Below, one piece after another: positions 1 through 8,806 of a stretch of 64,000 bases of DNA (position 1 is the stretch's first letter; every line of letters begins with the position of its first letter). The translations under genes were made by a program, and so were the position numbers. Where the stretch lies: positions 1-64,000 of the forward strand of contig CBFHTO010000014.1 in assembly GCA_965658765.1 (NCBI GenBank), read 5' to 3'. The notes under the pieces are model-generated. The model saw nothing but the letters and a program-made list of their open reading frames with translations. It had not been told where the DNA came from and did not search any database. The DNA is from Glaciecola sp965658765. Its GTDB lineage: Bacteria > Pseudomonadota > Gammaproteobacteria > Enterobacterales > Alteromonadaceae.

Positions 1-330
1 ATTGGGTTTAGCAAGGCGTCGAACGAGACACGAACTATTAAAGTCGATGAACAAGGACGAATAGCCATCGATAATAGCAAATCGGGATGTCGTTTTTTTT
101 TAAGTTTGTTTGTTGAGTTAAGTAATTTGAATAAAGACATCGGCATATTGGCAGGCAAAAGAGTGAGTCGAGAGTTTGTAAAGCTAGATGCAAGCGATTC
201 GAAGGGTTCAAAAATACATTCTCAGGGTTCGTTTACTTGTCGTTTTTTGTATGGCCCTTACATGATTGAGTATTTTACCGAAAGCGGATCAGTCATAATG
301 ACACAACGTGGAAAAACACATGCTGAATAA
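1..330 (+). CDS. mshF: MshF-like MSHA pilus biogenesis protein, C-terminal part (partial)
   Basis: The reading frame is open from base 1 to the TAA at 328-330, so this is the 3' end of a gene that begins outside the window. The visible 109 residues have no strong motif. The assignment to MshF, a minor MSHA pilus assembly protein, rests mainly on position: in MSHA loci mshF lies between mshG and mshB, and mshB follows here with an 11-base overlap. A run of nine T at 93-101 sits inside the frame. An internal TTG at 106 could be mistaken for a start, but the frame is open upstream of it. Sure that it is coding, less sure of the name. Confidence 0.6.
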   Translation: MGFSKASNETRTIKVDEQGRIAIDNSKSGCRFFLSLFVELSNLNKDIGILAGKRVSREFVKLDASDSKGSKIHSQGSFTCRFLYGPYMIEYFTESGSVIMTQRGKTHAE

Positions 331-925
331 CATAAGTAAATCATCAGAAAAGGGCTTTACCCTTATAGAGCTGGTAATTGTTGTTGTGATACTAGGCCTT
401 CTTGCTGCTACGGCAATCCCTCGATTTCTTAATGTTACCGAGGAAGCCGAAGATGCGGCTGTTGAAGGCGTAGCAGGTGGCTTCGCTACCAGTGTTGGTT
501 TGGTGAGAGCGCAATGGGAAATCGATGCTCGTCCAGAAAATAATCAAGCCCTCGATCAGACTTTTGTAACGTTAGACAGCTTGTCTGTATGGGTTGATGG
601 AGACACGGGCTATCCAACTGGTGGGCTTGGAAATGACTCAAGTCATGACGATGCTATGAGCGACGAAGATTGTGCTGGTATATTTAGGCTTATTTTGCAA
701 AGTTATCCGACCATTACATCTATATGGCAACCAGCGCTTTCAGAAAAATTTCAGTATTTTACCAATGTAAGTAAAGGTGCGGGTGTAGGCGGCAGCGATA
801 TATGCCACTACTATCTGCTCCAAACGGTAAAGAATGAAACCCAAGAGCCGATAAATACATCGGTAGGTAACGGCTTTGTTTATGATCCGAGAATCGGTCA
901 GATTCAAATATTTAGTAACAATTAG
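320..925 (+). CDS. mshB: MSHA minor pilin, MshB-like
   Basis: Type IV pilin-like protein of about 201 residues with a class III prepilin signal: a short leader ending KGFTLIEL and then a hydrophobic helix (about residues 12-35). The leader would be cut before the Phe and methylated by the prepilin peptidase. The rest is a globular periplasmic domain with two C-terminal cysteines (DEDCAG and DICHYY) that may form a disulfide. The ATG at 320 is preferred over the GTG at 308 because a GTGGA ribosome-binding-like stretch lies at the right distance. It overlaps the end of mshF and is followed by mshA, the usual place of mshB. Confidence 0.8.
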   Translation: MLNNISKSSEKGFTLIELVIVVVILGLLAATAIPRFLNVTEEAEDAAVEGVAGGFATSVGLVRAQWEIDARPENNQALDQTFVTLDSLSVWVDGDTGYPTGGLGNDSSHDDAMSDEDCAGIFRLILQSYPTITSIWQPALSEKFQYFTNVSKGAGVGGSDICHYYLLQTVKNETQEPINTSVGNGFVYDPRIGQIQIFSNN

Positions 926-963
926 TTATATTTTAACCATAACCCTTAAATTAGGAGCTCAAT

Positions 964-1464
964 ATGAAGCAAAAAGGCTTTACATTAATCGAACTTATCA
1001 TCGTCATCGTCATTTTAGGCATACTTGCGGTTACCGCAGTGCCTAAATTCTTTGACTTTCAGAGTGACGCAAGAACCGAAACCATTCGGGGCGTGAAAGC
1101 TGCATTGCAGGGTGGATCGCAGCTTGTTTACTCTAAAGCAGCGATCGCAGGAGTTCATAACAACGCGGCAAGTTCCATAACTTTAACGTCTGGGGAGAGC
1201 GTCGCAACGGTTTATGGTTATCCAGATGCCACAACAATCGATCCGGTAGCCAAACTGAGTCCTATTATGGAATTAGATACCGGTGACGGTACTAAATTAT
1301 CCTTCTCAAAGTCAAATACTACAGGTACCACCACGGTTGCTGCTGCAGACGCGAACTCTTTCAGTCTGTTTTTTACCGGCGTACCTACCTGTTCTGTAAC
1401 CTACACTAACACAGTAAGCGCTGGTGTAGCACCTGCAATTGTTGTAGATACAGACGGTTGCTAA
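964..1464 (+). CDS. mshA: MSHA major pilin MshA
   Basis: 166-residue type IVa pilin, probably the main subunit of the mannose-sensitive hemagglutinin pilus used in surface attachment. It starts with a very short leader, MKQKG, followed by FTLIELIIVIVILGILA, a textbook prepilin helix with Glu at mature position 5. The remainder is rich in Thr, Ser, Ala and Gly, typical of an exposed pilin head, and ends with a Cys pair (PTCSV and DTDGC) consistent with the C-terminal disulfide loop. A strong TAGGAG ribosome-binding site lies 8 bases before the ATG, better than for its neighbours, as expected for the most abundant subunit. Confidence 0.85.
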   Translation: MKQKGFTLIELIIVIVILGILAVTAVPKFFDFQSDARTETIRGVKAALQGGSQLVYSKAAIAGVHNNAASSITLTSGESVATVYGYPDATTIDPVAKLSPIMELDTGDGTKLSFSKSNTTGTTTVAAADANSFSLFFTGVPTCSVTYTNTVSAGVAPAIVVDTDGC

Positions 1465-1492
1465 TCAAAAATATGTATGGCAGTACCGCGCT

Positions 1493-2050
1493 ATGAGTAA
1501 AGCTTTGTGCGCATTATATGATAAAAGGCAAGTTCAACAGGGGTTTACCCTTGTTGAACTTGTGATCGTCATAAGCGTTCTTGGCATACTTTCGGTGGTT
1601 ATTGCGCCAAGATTTGTTGGTTCGAATGGATATTCAGAGTTTAATTATCGAAATCAGCTGCTTAGCGCTTTGAGAAATCTTCAGCAAAAAGCTATGTTCG
1701 ATACTCGCGCTGGATATTGTTTTAAAATGATTTTGAAACAAGGCAGTGCTCAAGAGTTCGGCCCAACGGTGGCAAGTTATCAACCCTCATCAAAGGGCGC
1801 GTCCTGTGATGTAAACATTGACTCTAGTGCAGCTTCATATCTTAGTTCTGGAGCGGACGTTCTCAATGATAATGGCCTAACAATGACCGCTTTTGATTCT
1901 GGCATTACTATGACTTTTGTACAATTCAACAGTTTAGGGCAAGTCACTACTGATACTGGGCGATGTACCAACACTTGTGTTATTAGTTTTACCGGGATTA
2001 ATACCGCGTCCTTATGTGTTGAATCAGAAGGGTATGTTCATGAATGCTAG
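1493..2050 (+). CDS. mshC: MSHA minor pilin MshC
   Basis: 185-residue minor pseudopilin of the MSHA pilus. The prepilin cleavage motif QQGFTLVELVIVI begins near residue 16, followed by a hydrophobic helix and a globular domain with several cysteines near the C terminus (GRCTNTCV, SLCVE, HEC). Minor pilins of this kind are thought to prime assembly at the pilus tip. It lies 28 bases after mshA and overlaps the start of mshD, as in other MSHA loci. Identification rests on motif plus gene order. Confidence 0.8.
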   Translation: MSKALCALYDKRQVQQGFTLVELVIVISVLGILSVVIAPRFVGSNGYSEFNYRNQLLSALRNLQQKAMFDTRAGYCFKMILKQGSAQEFGPTVASYQPSSKGASCDVNIDSSAASYLSSGADVLNDNGLTMTAFDSGITMTFVQFNSLGQVTTDTGRCTNTCVISFTGINTASLCVESEGYVHEC

Positions 2051-2738
2051 TGATTGCTCAAAGTCTGAACCTCTGAACGATCATTGCATTTGTAATATAC
2101 CTTCAGTTACTCCTGTGTTGGAAAAACACTGCCCAATTTATTACGATTTGAAACGCTCTGGGTTTACTTTGATTGAGCTAGTTATTGGCATCGTGGTATT
2201 TGCTGGCGCGATGGTTATGGTCACTTCAGTGATTATGCCGCAAACGATAAAAGGCATTGAGCCTATTTGGCAGGTGCGTGCTGCGACCTTGGCTCAGTCC
2301 ATCATGGATAACATTAAATCAAAGCCATTTGATGAAAGTATTGCTCAAAGTCCTACCCGTGAACCCTGCGGTATTACTGGTATTACTGCGCCATGTACAG
2401 AGTCTGCGTCGCTCGGAGCTGATTTAAGCGAGACTATTGACACGTTTGATGATATTGATGACTTTCATGGATTAACATTAACTGGTTCTGATATCGCTAA
2501 TCTGGGGGGACTAACTATTTCCACTAATCCAGATGTTCAAAGCTCGTTTAACGGTTTTTCTGCTGTTGTTAGTGTATTTTACGATGACAACCAAGACGGT
2601 ATTAATGACGATGACCTAGATAAAGACGGTAGTTTAGATACTGGTGCTTATCGCGGGACGACAAAGCTCATTAACGTTATAGTAATTACGCCTAATGGTG
2701 AAAATATTCCATTTGCTTTATACAGGAGCAACTTTTAG
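2034..2738 (+). CDS. mshD: MSHA minor pilin MshD
   Basis: Minor pseudopilin of about 234 residues. The prepilin motif SGFTLIELVIG is present, but with any start near 2034-2040 the leader is about 42-44 residues, long for a class III leader. ATG codons at 2034 and 2040 both overlap the end of mshC, and no better start lies closer to the motif. The globular part contains a DDNQDGINDDDLDKDGS stretch that resembles an EF-hand-like, calcium-binding acidic loop. It sits between mshC and mshO, which supports the name. The start codon is the least certain part. Confidence 0.75.
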   Translation: MFMNASDCSKSEPLNDHCICNIPSVTPVLEKHCPIYYDLKRSGFTLIELVIGIVVFAGAMVMVTSVIMPQTIKGIEPIWQVRAATLAQSIMDNIKSKPFDESIAQSPTREPCGITGITAPCTESASLGADLSETIDTFDDIDDFHGLTLTGSDIANLGGLTISTNPDVQSSFNGFSAVVSVFYDDNQDGINDDDLDKDGSLDTGAYRGTTKLINVIVITPNGENIPFALYRSNF

Positions 2739-3607
2739 TGGCGAATATGCCTTTATCATATCGCCGAGAAGCTCTCAAAAATGGCTTCACTATGGTTGAA
2801 TTGGTATTAGTCATTGTCGTTCTTGGCATTGTTTCAATAAGTTTAAGTGGCATAGTCAAAAACGCTGTCACTACAGTAGTCGATGTTAATCAGCGAGAGT
2901 CAGTGGTTCGTGAGGGCACATTCTTATTAGAAAGGATGAATAGGGAAATCAAAAATGCTGTACCAAACTCAATCAGAATTAGAGGTAATTCAACCGCTCA
3001 TTGTATAGAGTTTGTTCCATTGAATTGGACTGCGCATTATTTCACCTTGCCGCTTGTTGCAGGGTCGAGCAAGCAAGCTAATGTACTTGAGCTAAACAGT
3101 ATTGACGGTACCAGCTACGTACCTCAAAGCAGTGATTTTGGCATAGTGTTCCCGACAAAACCCAGCCAGGTGTATGACGCAGCTGAGCAGCATCGACAAG
3201 CGATAAGCGCTTGTTCAGACGACGGTGACGGAGACTGTGCAACACTTGATGACGCAGATAAGGTTGTGCAACTTGATTTTGCTGACGGCTTTGCTAGCAC
3301 ATCTCCTTCAAGAAGAATTTATATTGCTGACCAAGCAGTAAGTTATTGCCTTCGTGGACAGTCAGTGTATCGACATAGCTCAAGCATCAATACAAATCAG
3401 AGTATATATTTGAGCGGTGGCGTTTTAATGGCTGAGCAAGTCGTTAATCAACTAGGCAGTTCACCAAGTTCGGGAACTCAGAATCCCTTTACCAGTGTCG
3501 CGGCTACTCTGCAGCGAAACGGCGCAACACAAATTTTATTAGTATTTGCTCGAGAGGACGAACGTTTTACGTTCTTGCAGGAGGTTCAAACCCCTAATGC
3601 GCCCTAA
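2738..3607 (+). CDS. mshO: MSHA minor pilin-like protein MshO
   Basis: 289-residue pseudopilin with prepilin motif NGFTMVELVLVIVVLGI beginning near residue 15. It starts with GTG at 2738, sharing one base with the mshD stop (TAGTG), and an AGGAG ribosome-binding site lies inside the end of mshD, so translation is probably coupled. The head domain includes an acidic segment DDGDGDCATLDDAD with a cysteine. By family knowledge MshO is a large minor pilin, similar in role to type II secretion GspJ/GspK-like pseudopilins, acting at the pilus tip in the inner membrane and periplasm. Confidence 0.78.
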   Translation: MANMPLSYRREALKNGFTMVELVLVIVVLGIVSISLSGIVKNAVTTVVDVNQRESVVREGTFLLERMNREIKNAVPNSIRIRGNSTAHCIEFVPLNWTAHYFTLPLVAGSSKQANVLELNSIDGTSYVPQSSDFGIVFPTKPSQVYDAAEQHRQAISACSDDGDGDCATLDDADKVVQLDFADGFASTSPSRRIYIADQAVSYCLRGQSVYRHSSSINTNQSIYLSGGVLMAEQVVNQLGSSPSSGTQNPFTSVAATLQRNGATQILLVFAREDERFTFLQEVQTPNAP

Positions 3608-4031
3608 CTTAAATAAGCAATCAGGTAATATGTTGATATTGGCATTATTTATAATCGTAGTACTCGGTGGCTTAGCGATGTCACTAATTGGCTCAGTATC
3701 TTCCGCATCAAACTCGTCACTGCAGCACATTTATGGGCTACGAGCTTTAAACTCCGCAGATGCAGGTATAGAGCGATTGTTATTGAGTACCTTTCCACTT
3801 AATACGCCTCCTCAAGTATGTAACCAAACACTTAATAGTGACAGTCAGTTTTCGACTGTGTCTGGTTTACAATCATGCTCGTATCAAGCTGTATGTGAGA
3901 CTCAATCAATCCGTTTCACTGGACGAGACTATCTTGCCTATAAGTTTTCCAGTACAGGCGTTTGTACTGTCGGACAAGAAGTATTTAGTCGCCTAATTTA
4001 CGCAGAATCTGTGCGTGAGCTTAGCCCCTAA
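3597..4031 (+). CDS. mshP: MSHA biogenesis protein MshP
   Basis: 144-residue protein with an N-terminal membrane helix (NMLILALFIIVVLGGLAMSL) preceded by a short basic segment, like PilX/MshP-type minor pilins, which lack the classical GFTLIE cleavage box. It then has cysteines at QVCNQ, QSCSYQAVCE and GVCTV. The ATG at 3597 is chosen because a strong AGGAGG sits about 12 bases upstream and the overlap with mshO is short; an upstream TTG at 3546 would give a poor basic extension. It is the last msh gene here: no mshQ-type frame follows before mreB. Confidence 0.75.
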   Translation: MRPNLNKQSGNMLILALFIIVVLGGLAMSLIGSVSSASNSSLQHIYGLRALNSADAGIERLLLSTFPLNTPPQVCNQTLNSDSQFSTVSGLQSCSYQAVCETQSIRFTGRDYLAYKFSSTGVCTVGQEVFSRLIYAESVRELSP

Positions 4032-4270
4032 AACCTAGCCGCTAAAAATACTCGACGCGCTACGCAGAGATATTTGTTAAAACAGCTTTTAGCGTAAAAG
4101 AACAAGAGTTGCGCATGTCAAAATTAGCCTATCTTTTTTAAAAGCAGACAATATTTACTATGCTTGTTTTGTAAGTCCTTATATACTCCCTAACAAAGCT
4201 ATCGTAATCGACATTCATAGGTTACACTTAGCGCATTTCGTCAAAACTTAAGAATAATTAAAGGCATTCC

Positions 4271-5314
4271 ATGTTCAAAAAGCTTCGAGGCATGTTCTCA
4301 AATGACTTGTCTATCGACCTCGGTACCGCGAATACTCTCATTTATGTTAAAGATCAGGGCATTGTTTTGAACGAGCCTTCTGTGGTTGCAATTCGGCAAG
4401 AGCGAGCCGGCGGTCCAAAGAGCGTGGCCGCGGTTGGACACGAGGCTAAACAGATGCTAGGGCGAACTCCTGGCAACATCAAGGCCATTAGGCCTATGAA
4501 GGATGGGGTAATTGCGGATTTTTACGTCACCGAAAAGATGCTTCAACATTTTATAAAACAAGTACACGACAACAATTTCTTAAGACCGTCGCCGCGCGTC
4601 TTGGTATGCGTTCCATGTGGTTCAACACAAGTAGAACGACGAGCAATCCGTGAATCTGCTTTAGGTGCAGGTGCGCGTGAAGTGTACTTAATTGATGAAC
4701 CAATGGCTGCGGCGATCGGTTCTGGTCTGCCTGTTTCAGAAGCTACTGGGTCGATGGTAGTCGACATTGGTGGCGGTACAACTGAGGTGGCCATTATTTC
4801 TTTAAACGGAGTCGTGTATTCTTCTTCGGTAAGGATCGGTGGTGATAAGTTCGATGAAGCCATAATAAACTACATACGTCGGAACTTTGGTTCACTAATT
4901 GGTGAAGCTACTGCTGAAAGGATCAAACACGAAATTGGCGCTGCGTATCCTGGCGAAGAAGTTAAGGAAATTGAAGTTAGGGGCAGAAACCTAGCAGAAG
5001 GCGTACCAAGAGGCTTTACTTTAAATAGCAACGAGTTGCTTGAAGCTCTGCAGGAGCCTTTATCTGGCATTGTGAGTGCAGTTATGGTTGCCTTAGAACA
5101 ATCACCTCCTGAACTCGCTTCTGATATATCGGAGCGAGGCATGGTCCTAACTGGAGGCGGTGCACTGCTCAAAGACTTAGACCGTTTATTGATGGAAGAA
5201 ACCGGGATCCCGGTTGTAATCGCAGATGATCCTCTAACCTGTGTTGCTAGAGGCGGCGGTAAAGCATTCGATATGATCGATATGCACGGCGGCGACCTGT
5301 TTAGCTACGAGTAA
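4271..5314 (+). CDS. mreB: rod shape-determining actin homologue MreB
   Basis: 347-residue actin-like ATPase that forms membrane-associated filaments guiding lateral cell-wall synthesis. The N terminus has an amphipathic stretch then the phosphate-1 motif SIDLGTANTLIYV. Further actin motifs are VVDIGGGTTEVA (phosphate-2) and LTGGGALLKDLD (adenosine). Length matches the family. It opens the mreBCD cluster, with mreC and mreD directly downstream. The 239 bases between mshP and this gene probably carry its promoter, but I could not single out convincing -35 and -10 boxes. Confidence 0.97.
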   Translation: MFKKLRGMFSNDLSIDLGTANTLIYVKDQGIVLNEPSVVAIRQERAGGPKSVAAVGHEAKQMLGRTPGNIKAIRPMKDGVIADFYVTEKMLQHFIKQVHDNNFLRPSPRVLVCVPCGSTQVERRAIRESALGAGAREVYLIDEPMAAAIGSGLPVSEATGSMVVDIGGGTTEVAIISLNGVVYSSSVRIGGDKFDEAIINYIRRNFGSLIGEATAERIKHEIGAAYPGEEVKEIEVRGRNLAEGVPRGFTLNSNELLEALQEPLSGIVSAVMVALEQSPPELASDISERGMVLTGGGALLKDLDRLLMEETGIPVVIADDPLTCVARGGGKAFDMIDMHGGDLFSYE

Positions 5315-5316
5315 TA

Positions 5317-5343
5317 AAAAGGGGCAGGTTTACCTGCCTTTTT
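5317..5343 (+). terminator. hairpin terminator or attenuator between mreB and mreC
   Basis: GGCAGG, loop TTTA, CCTGCC, then five T, directly after the mreB stop and only 8 bases before the mreC start. It has the form of an intrinsic terminator and probably reduces transcription of mreCD relative to mreB. Confidence 0.7.
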
Positions 5344-5350
5344 CATTATT

Positions 5351-6226
5351 ATGAACGAAGTATTTGCACGCGGTCCTACATTATTTACAAGGCTTTGCAT
5401 CGTATTGATGTTATCCATACTCGCCATGATCATCGATACAAAAGTGGATAAGGTCGCAACGGTTCGAACATACTTAACGTCACTTGTCAGCCCGCTTCAA
5501 TACATTGCTGATCTACCTGGAGCAATTCTCGATTGGAGTGCAACCAGCGTTACCTCGCGAACGACCCTGATAAACGAAAATGCGCGCTTAAACAATCAAA
5601 TTGCCTTGATGAATGAAAAGCTACAGCGTTTCCAAGTACTTAAACAAGAAAATGAGAACTTACGTTCTTTGCTAGACGCGCCAGTGAAGTCTGATATGTA
5701 CAGAATGATCGCTGAGTTGATGGCGGTAGACAATAATCCTTATACGCATCAAATAGTGATAGATAAAGGAGCAATTCATGACGTTTATCTTGGCCAATCA
5801 GTCTTAGATGACACAGGGATTGTGGGACAAGTGATTGAGGTGGGCACAACCAACAGTCGAGTACTATTATTGTCTGATATTACGCACGCAATACCAGTAC
5901 GAGTAAATAGAAACAACATTCGATTAGTGGCAAGCGGCACGGGGTCTCTGACTGAGCTGACCTTAGAGCATGTGCCCCACAGTGCCGATTTACAGGTAGA
6001 TGATTTATTAGTCTCTTCAGGCTTAGGAAACGTATTTCCAGCAGGCTATCCGGTAGGAGTGATTAAAAATATCATCCGAGATGAAAGCCAGCCATTTGCT
6101 AAAGTAACCGTAATGCCATCTGCACAGCTAGATCGAATAAAGTACCTTTTACTGTTGTGGCCACAAGGTTCTGCTCCCGAAGACGCGCTCTCGCCAGACG
6201 AGTTAGTGCCTCGAACAAGCGAATAG
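5351..6226 (+). CDS. mreC: rod shape-determining protein MreC
   Basis: 291-residue bitopic inner-membrane protein of the elongasome. It has a short cytoplasmic N terminus, a membrane helix (about residues 12-30), a coiled coil around residues 70-105 rich in Asn, Glu and Leu (LINENARLNNQIALMNEKL), and the beta-rich periplasmic MreC domain (DKGAIHDVYLGQSVLDDTGIVGQV is typical, seen from about residue 138). It links MreB filaments with penicillin-binding proteins. No strong ribosome-binding site precedes the ATG, which lies just after the mreB hairpin. Confidence 0.95.
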   Translation: MNEVFARGPTLFTRLCIVLMLSILAMIIDTKVDKVATVRTYLTSLVSPLQYIADLPGAILDWSATSVTSRTTLINENARLNNQIALMNEKLQRFQVLKQENENLRSLLDAPVKSDMYRMIAELMAVDNNPYTHQIVIDKGAIHDVYLGQSVLDDTGIVGQVIEVGTTNSRVLLLSDITHAIPVRVNRNNIRLVASGTGSLTELTLEHVPHSADLQVDDLLVSSGLGNVFPAGYPVGVIKNIIRDESQPFAKVTVMPSAQLDRIKYLLLLWPQGSAPEDALSPDELVPRTSE

Positions 6227-6227
6227 G

Positions 6228-6713
6228 GTGACTAAGGTGAAAGGAAACAAATCATTTATTTCTGTCAGTATTGTCATTGGGCTCATTTTACAGATAATCC
6301 CAATGCCTCCCCCTGTCGATTTATATCGTCCTGATTGGTTGTTATTAATTCTTATTTACTGGGCAATGGCGCTGCCTAACCGAGTCAGTGTTGGTATTGC
6401 TGGCTTGTCAGGTTTGGTGTTAGATCTCTTATACGGGACGGTTTTAGGGGTACACAGCTTCGCTTTGGCTATTCCAATATATTTGGTGTCTGCAAATTAC
6501 CAAAGATTCAGAAACTACTCTGTTTTACAGCAAGCTATGATGATTCTTGTGTTATCAACTATGTATCACCTACTAGTGTATTGGTTGCAGTTTTGGATAA
6601 CCGGCATTGAATTTAATTGGATATTCTTGTGGCCTGCTTTGAGCTCCATTTTGTTTTGGCCTTGGTTGTTTTGGCTACTTAGAAAATTTAGAAGAAATTT
6701 ACGTGTTACTTGA
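6228..6713 (+). CDS. mreD: rod shape-determining membrane protein MreD
   Basis: 161-residue polytopic membrane protein with about five hydrophobic segments, including a PMPPPVDLYRPDWLLLILIY motif near the N terminus that is typical of MreD. It completes the mreBCD set. GTG at 6228 starts directly after the mreC stop; a second GTG at 6237 is an alternative start giving a protein three residues shorter. Its 3' end overlaps the start of maf by 11 bases, so the genes are probably translationally coupled. Confidence 0.92.
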   Translation: MTKVKGNKSFISVSIVIGLILQIIPMPPPVDLYRPDWLLLILIYWAMALPNRVSVGIAGLSGLVLDLLYGTVLGVHSFALAIPIYLVSANYQRFRNYSVLQQAMMILVLSTMYHLLVYWLQFWITGIEFNWIFLWPALSSILFWPWLFWLLRKFRRNLRVT

Positions 6714-7293
6714 TGAGAACAATTTAATTCTCGCATCCGCTTCACCAAGAAGGCGTGAGTTATTAGCTCAAATCTGTCCTAAATTCGACATACAATCTGC
6801 AGATATCAATGAGCAAGCGTTGAAAAATGAATCAGCGACAGATTTAGTTGAACGATTGTCCATAAATAAGGCCCAAAAGATTGCATCGGCAAATCAACAG
6901 TCCATCGTGTTAGGCTCAGATACGGTTGTTGTTGCTGGGAACAACATACTTGGTAAGCCATATGATTTTGATGACTTTAGTCAAATGATGAAAACCTTAT
7001 CGGGTAGGGTTCACCAAGTGCATACTGGGGTCGCGCTCGTTTATCAAGAGCTCTGCTTATTTGAGTTGGTGACGACTCAGATCAGTTTTGCCGATATTAC
7101 AACAAAAGAAATAGAACGTTATTGGGCTAGCGGCGAACCCATTGATAAGGCGGGTGGGTATGCTATTCAAGGACTAGGTGGACAGTTCGTGAAAGCAATC
7201 AATGGTAATTATAGCGCTGTTGTGGGTTTGCCATTGTTCCATACTAAACAGCTGATAATGCGAATGCAGAATGACATCGCGGCGCTAAATTAA
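6703..7293 (+). CDS. maf: Maf family nucleotide pyrophosphatase (YhdE-like)
   Basis: 196-residue Maf/Ham1-fold house-cleaning enzyme that hydrolyses dTTP, UTP and modified pyrimidine nucleotides to monophosphates. Seen: the phosphate-binding N-terminal motif LASASPRRRELL, SDTVV in the central region, and GKP with SGRVHQVHTGV and the conserved GGYAIQGLGG. It starts with GTG at 6703, inside the end of mreD. The position between mreD and rng matches yhdE in related gammaproteobacteria, which are dTTP/UTP-specific. Confidence 0.93.
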   Translation: MLLDENNLILASASPRRRELLAQICPKFDIQSADINEQALKNESATDLVERLSINKAQKIASANQQSIVLGSDTVVVAGNNILGKPYDFDDFSQMMKTLSGRVHQVHTGVALVYQELCLFELVTTQISFADITTKEIERYWASGEPIDKAGGYAIQGLGGQFVKAINGNYSAVVGLPLFHTKQLIMRMQNDIAALN

Positions 7294-7339
7294 AACGCGA
7301 TATTCACTAAAATTCACCAGCGGTAAAAAGCGAAGAGAT

Positions 7340-8806
7340 ATGAGTGCAGAATTATTGATCAATGTTACACCTTCAGAATCCCGAGTTGCGCTTATCGAAA
7401 ATGGAATATTGCAAGAGATTCATATTGAACGTCATACCAAAAAGGGCTTAGTAGGCAATATTTATAAAGGAAAGGTCAGTAGAGTGTTACCCGGTATGCA
7501 AGCAGCGTTTGTTGATATTGGGCTCGAAAAAGCAGCATTTTTGCACGCTTCCGATATCGCAATCTACGACGAACTTGCCGATGAAGTTAGCAGTTCGCAG
7601 CTTGAGATTAAAGACATCCGCGAACTTGTCAAGGATGGACAGCCCATTGTGGTTCAGGTAGTAAAAGATCCTATCGGCACGAAAGGTGCTCGACTAAGTA
7701 CGGATATTACTTTGCCGTCTCGCTATCTTGTTTTCATGCCTTCAGTTACGCACGTTGGCGTCTCGCAAAAAATCGAAGATGAACAAGAAAGACTTCGCCT
7801 AAAGCAAATCTTGAAGAATAGCTGTGACGATAGCGGTGGCTTTATTTTGAGAACTGCAGCAGAAGGCGTTAAAGAAAATGAGTTGATTCAAGACGCCGAA
7901 TTTTTACGCAGATTGTGGAGTAAAATACAACAACGAAAGAAAGGCAACAAAGTGCAAGTCTTATATGAAGACTTACCCGTTGCGAGACGTGTTCTACGCG
8001 ATTTTGTCGGTACACAAATCGACCGTATTAGAATCGATTCAAACCTCACCTTTAAAGAGCTGATTTCCTTTACTAAAGAATACGTACCGGAACTCAGTGA
8101 GAAGTTGGAATATTATCAGGGTGAATTACCGATATTTGACTTATACGACGTTGAGAACGAATTACAAAGGGCTTTAGGGCGGCGGGTAGATCTCAAATCT
8201 GGAGGCTATCTGATTATTGATCAAACTGAAGCTATGACAACCATCGATATCAATACGGGCGCATTTGTTGGTCATCGCAATTTGGAAGAAACGATATTTA
8301 ATACCAATATAGAAGCGACTTCTGCAATTGCTAGGCAATTGCGCCTGCGTAATCTAGGCGGCATGATCTTAATTGATTTCATCGATATGCAAAACGATGA
8401 TCATAAAAGACGAGTGTTGCACTCTCTAGAAACATCAATGTCAAAAGATCGAGCGAAATCAAATATCCATGGTTTTACGTCCCTAGGCCTTATCGAAATG
8501 ACGCGGAAGCGAACGAGGGAGTCTATCGAGCATTTATTGTGTGGTGAATGTCCCGCTTGCAAGGGTAGAGGTAGCATAAAAACGGTTGAAACGATCTGTT
8601 TTGAAATTACACGTGAAATTGTCAGAGTCAACAAAGCGTATAATGCGGATATGTTTGTCATATACGCTTCGCCTATCGTAACAGATGCCTTACTCGGTGA
8701 AGAGTCGCATATTCTTGCCGAGTTAGAAGCATTTGTCGGAAAGCAAATAAAGGTGCAAACTGAGTCTTTATATCACCAAGATAAGTTCGATGTGGTAATG
8801 ATGTGA
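7340..8806 (+). CDS. rng: ribonuclease G
   Basis: 488-residue endoribonuclease of the RNase E/G family, acting in 16S rRNA 5' maturation and mRNA decay. An S1 RNA-binding domain lies at about residues 35-130 (GNIYKGKVSRVLPGMQAAF). The catalytic region carries the metal-binding aspartates in TIDINTGAF and ILIDFIDM, and the zinc-link cysteines in CGECPACKGRG. The length fits RNase G; the long RNase E tail is absent. A GAAGAG ribosome-binding site precedes the ATG. Its stop overlaps the GTG start of yhdP by four bases. Confidence 0.96.
   Translation: MSAELLINVTPSESRVALIENGILQEIHIERHTKKGLVGNIYKGKVSRVLPGMQAAFVDIGLEKAAFLHASDIAIYDELADEVSSSQLEIKDIRELVKDGQPIVVQVVKDPIGTKGARLSTDITLPSRYLVFMPSVTHVGVSQKIEDEQERLRLKQILKNSCDDSGGFILRTAAEGVKENELIQDAEFLRRLWSKIQQRKKGNKVQVLYEDLPVARRVLRDFVGTQIDRIRIDSNLTFKELISFTKEYVPELSEKLEYYQGELPIFDLYDVENELQRALGRRVDLKSGGYLIIDQTEAMTTIDINTGAFVGHRNLEETIFNTNIEATSAIARQLRLRNLGGMILIDFIDMQNDDHKRRVLHSLETSMSKDRAKSNIHGFTSLGLIEMTRKRTRESIEHLLCGECPACKGRGSIKTVETICFEITREIVRVNKAYNADMFVIYASPIVTDALLGEESHILAELEAFVGKQIKVQTESLYHQDKFDVVMM

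Noticed and set aside
93..101. T9 run as a frameshift break in mshF
   Set aside because: The frame is open through it from base 1 to the stop, so there is no sign of a break within the window.
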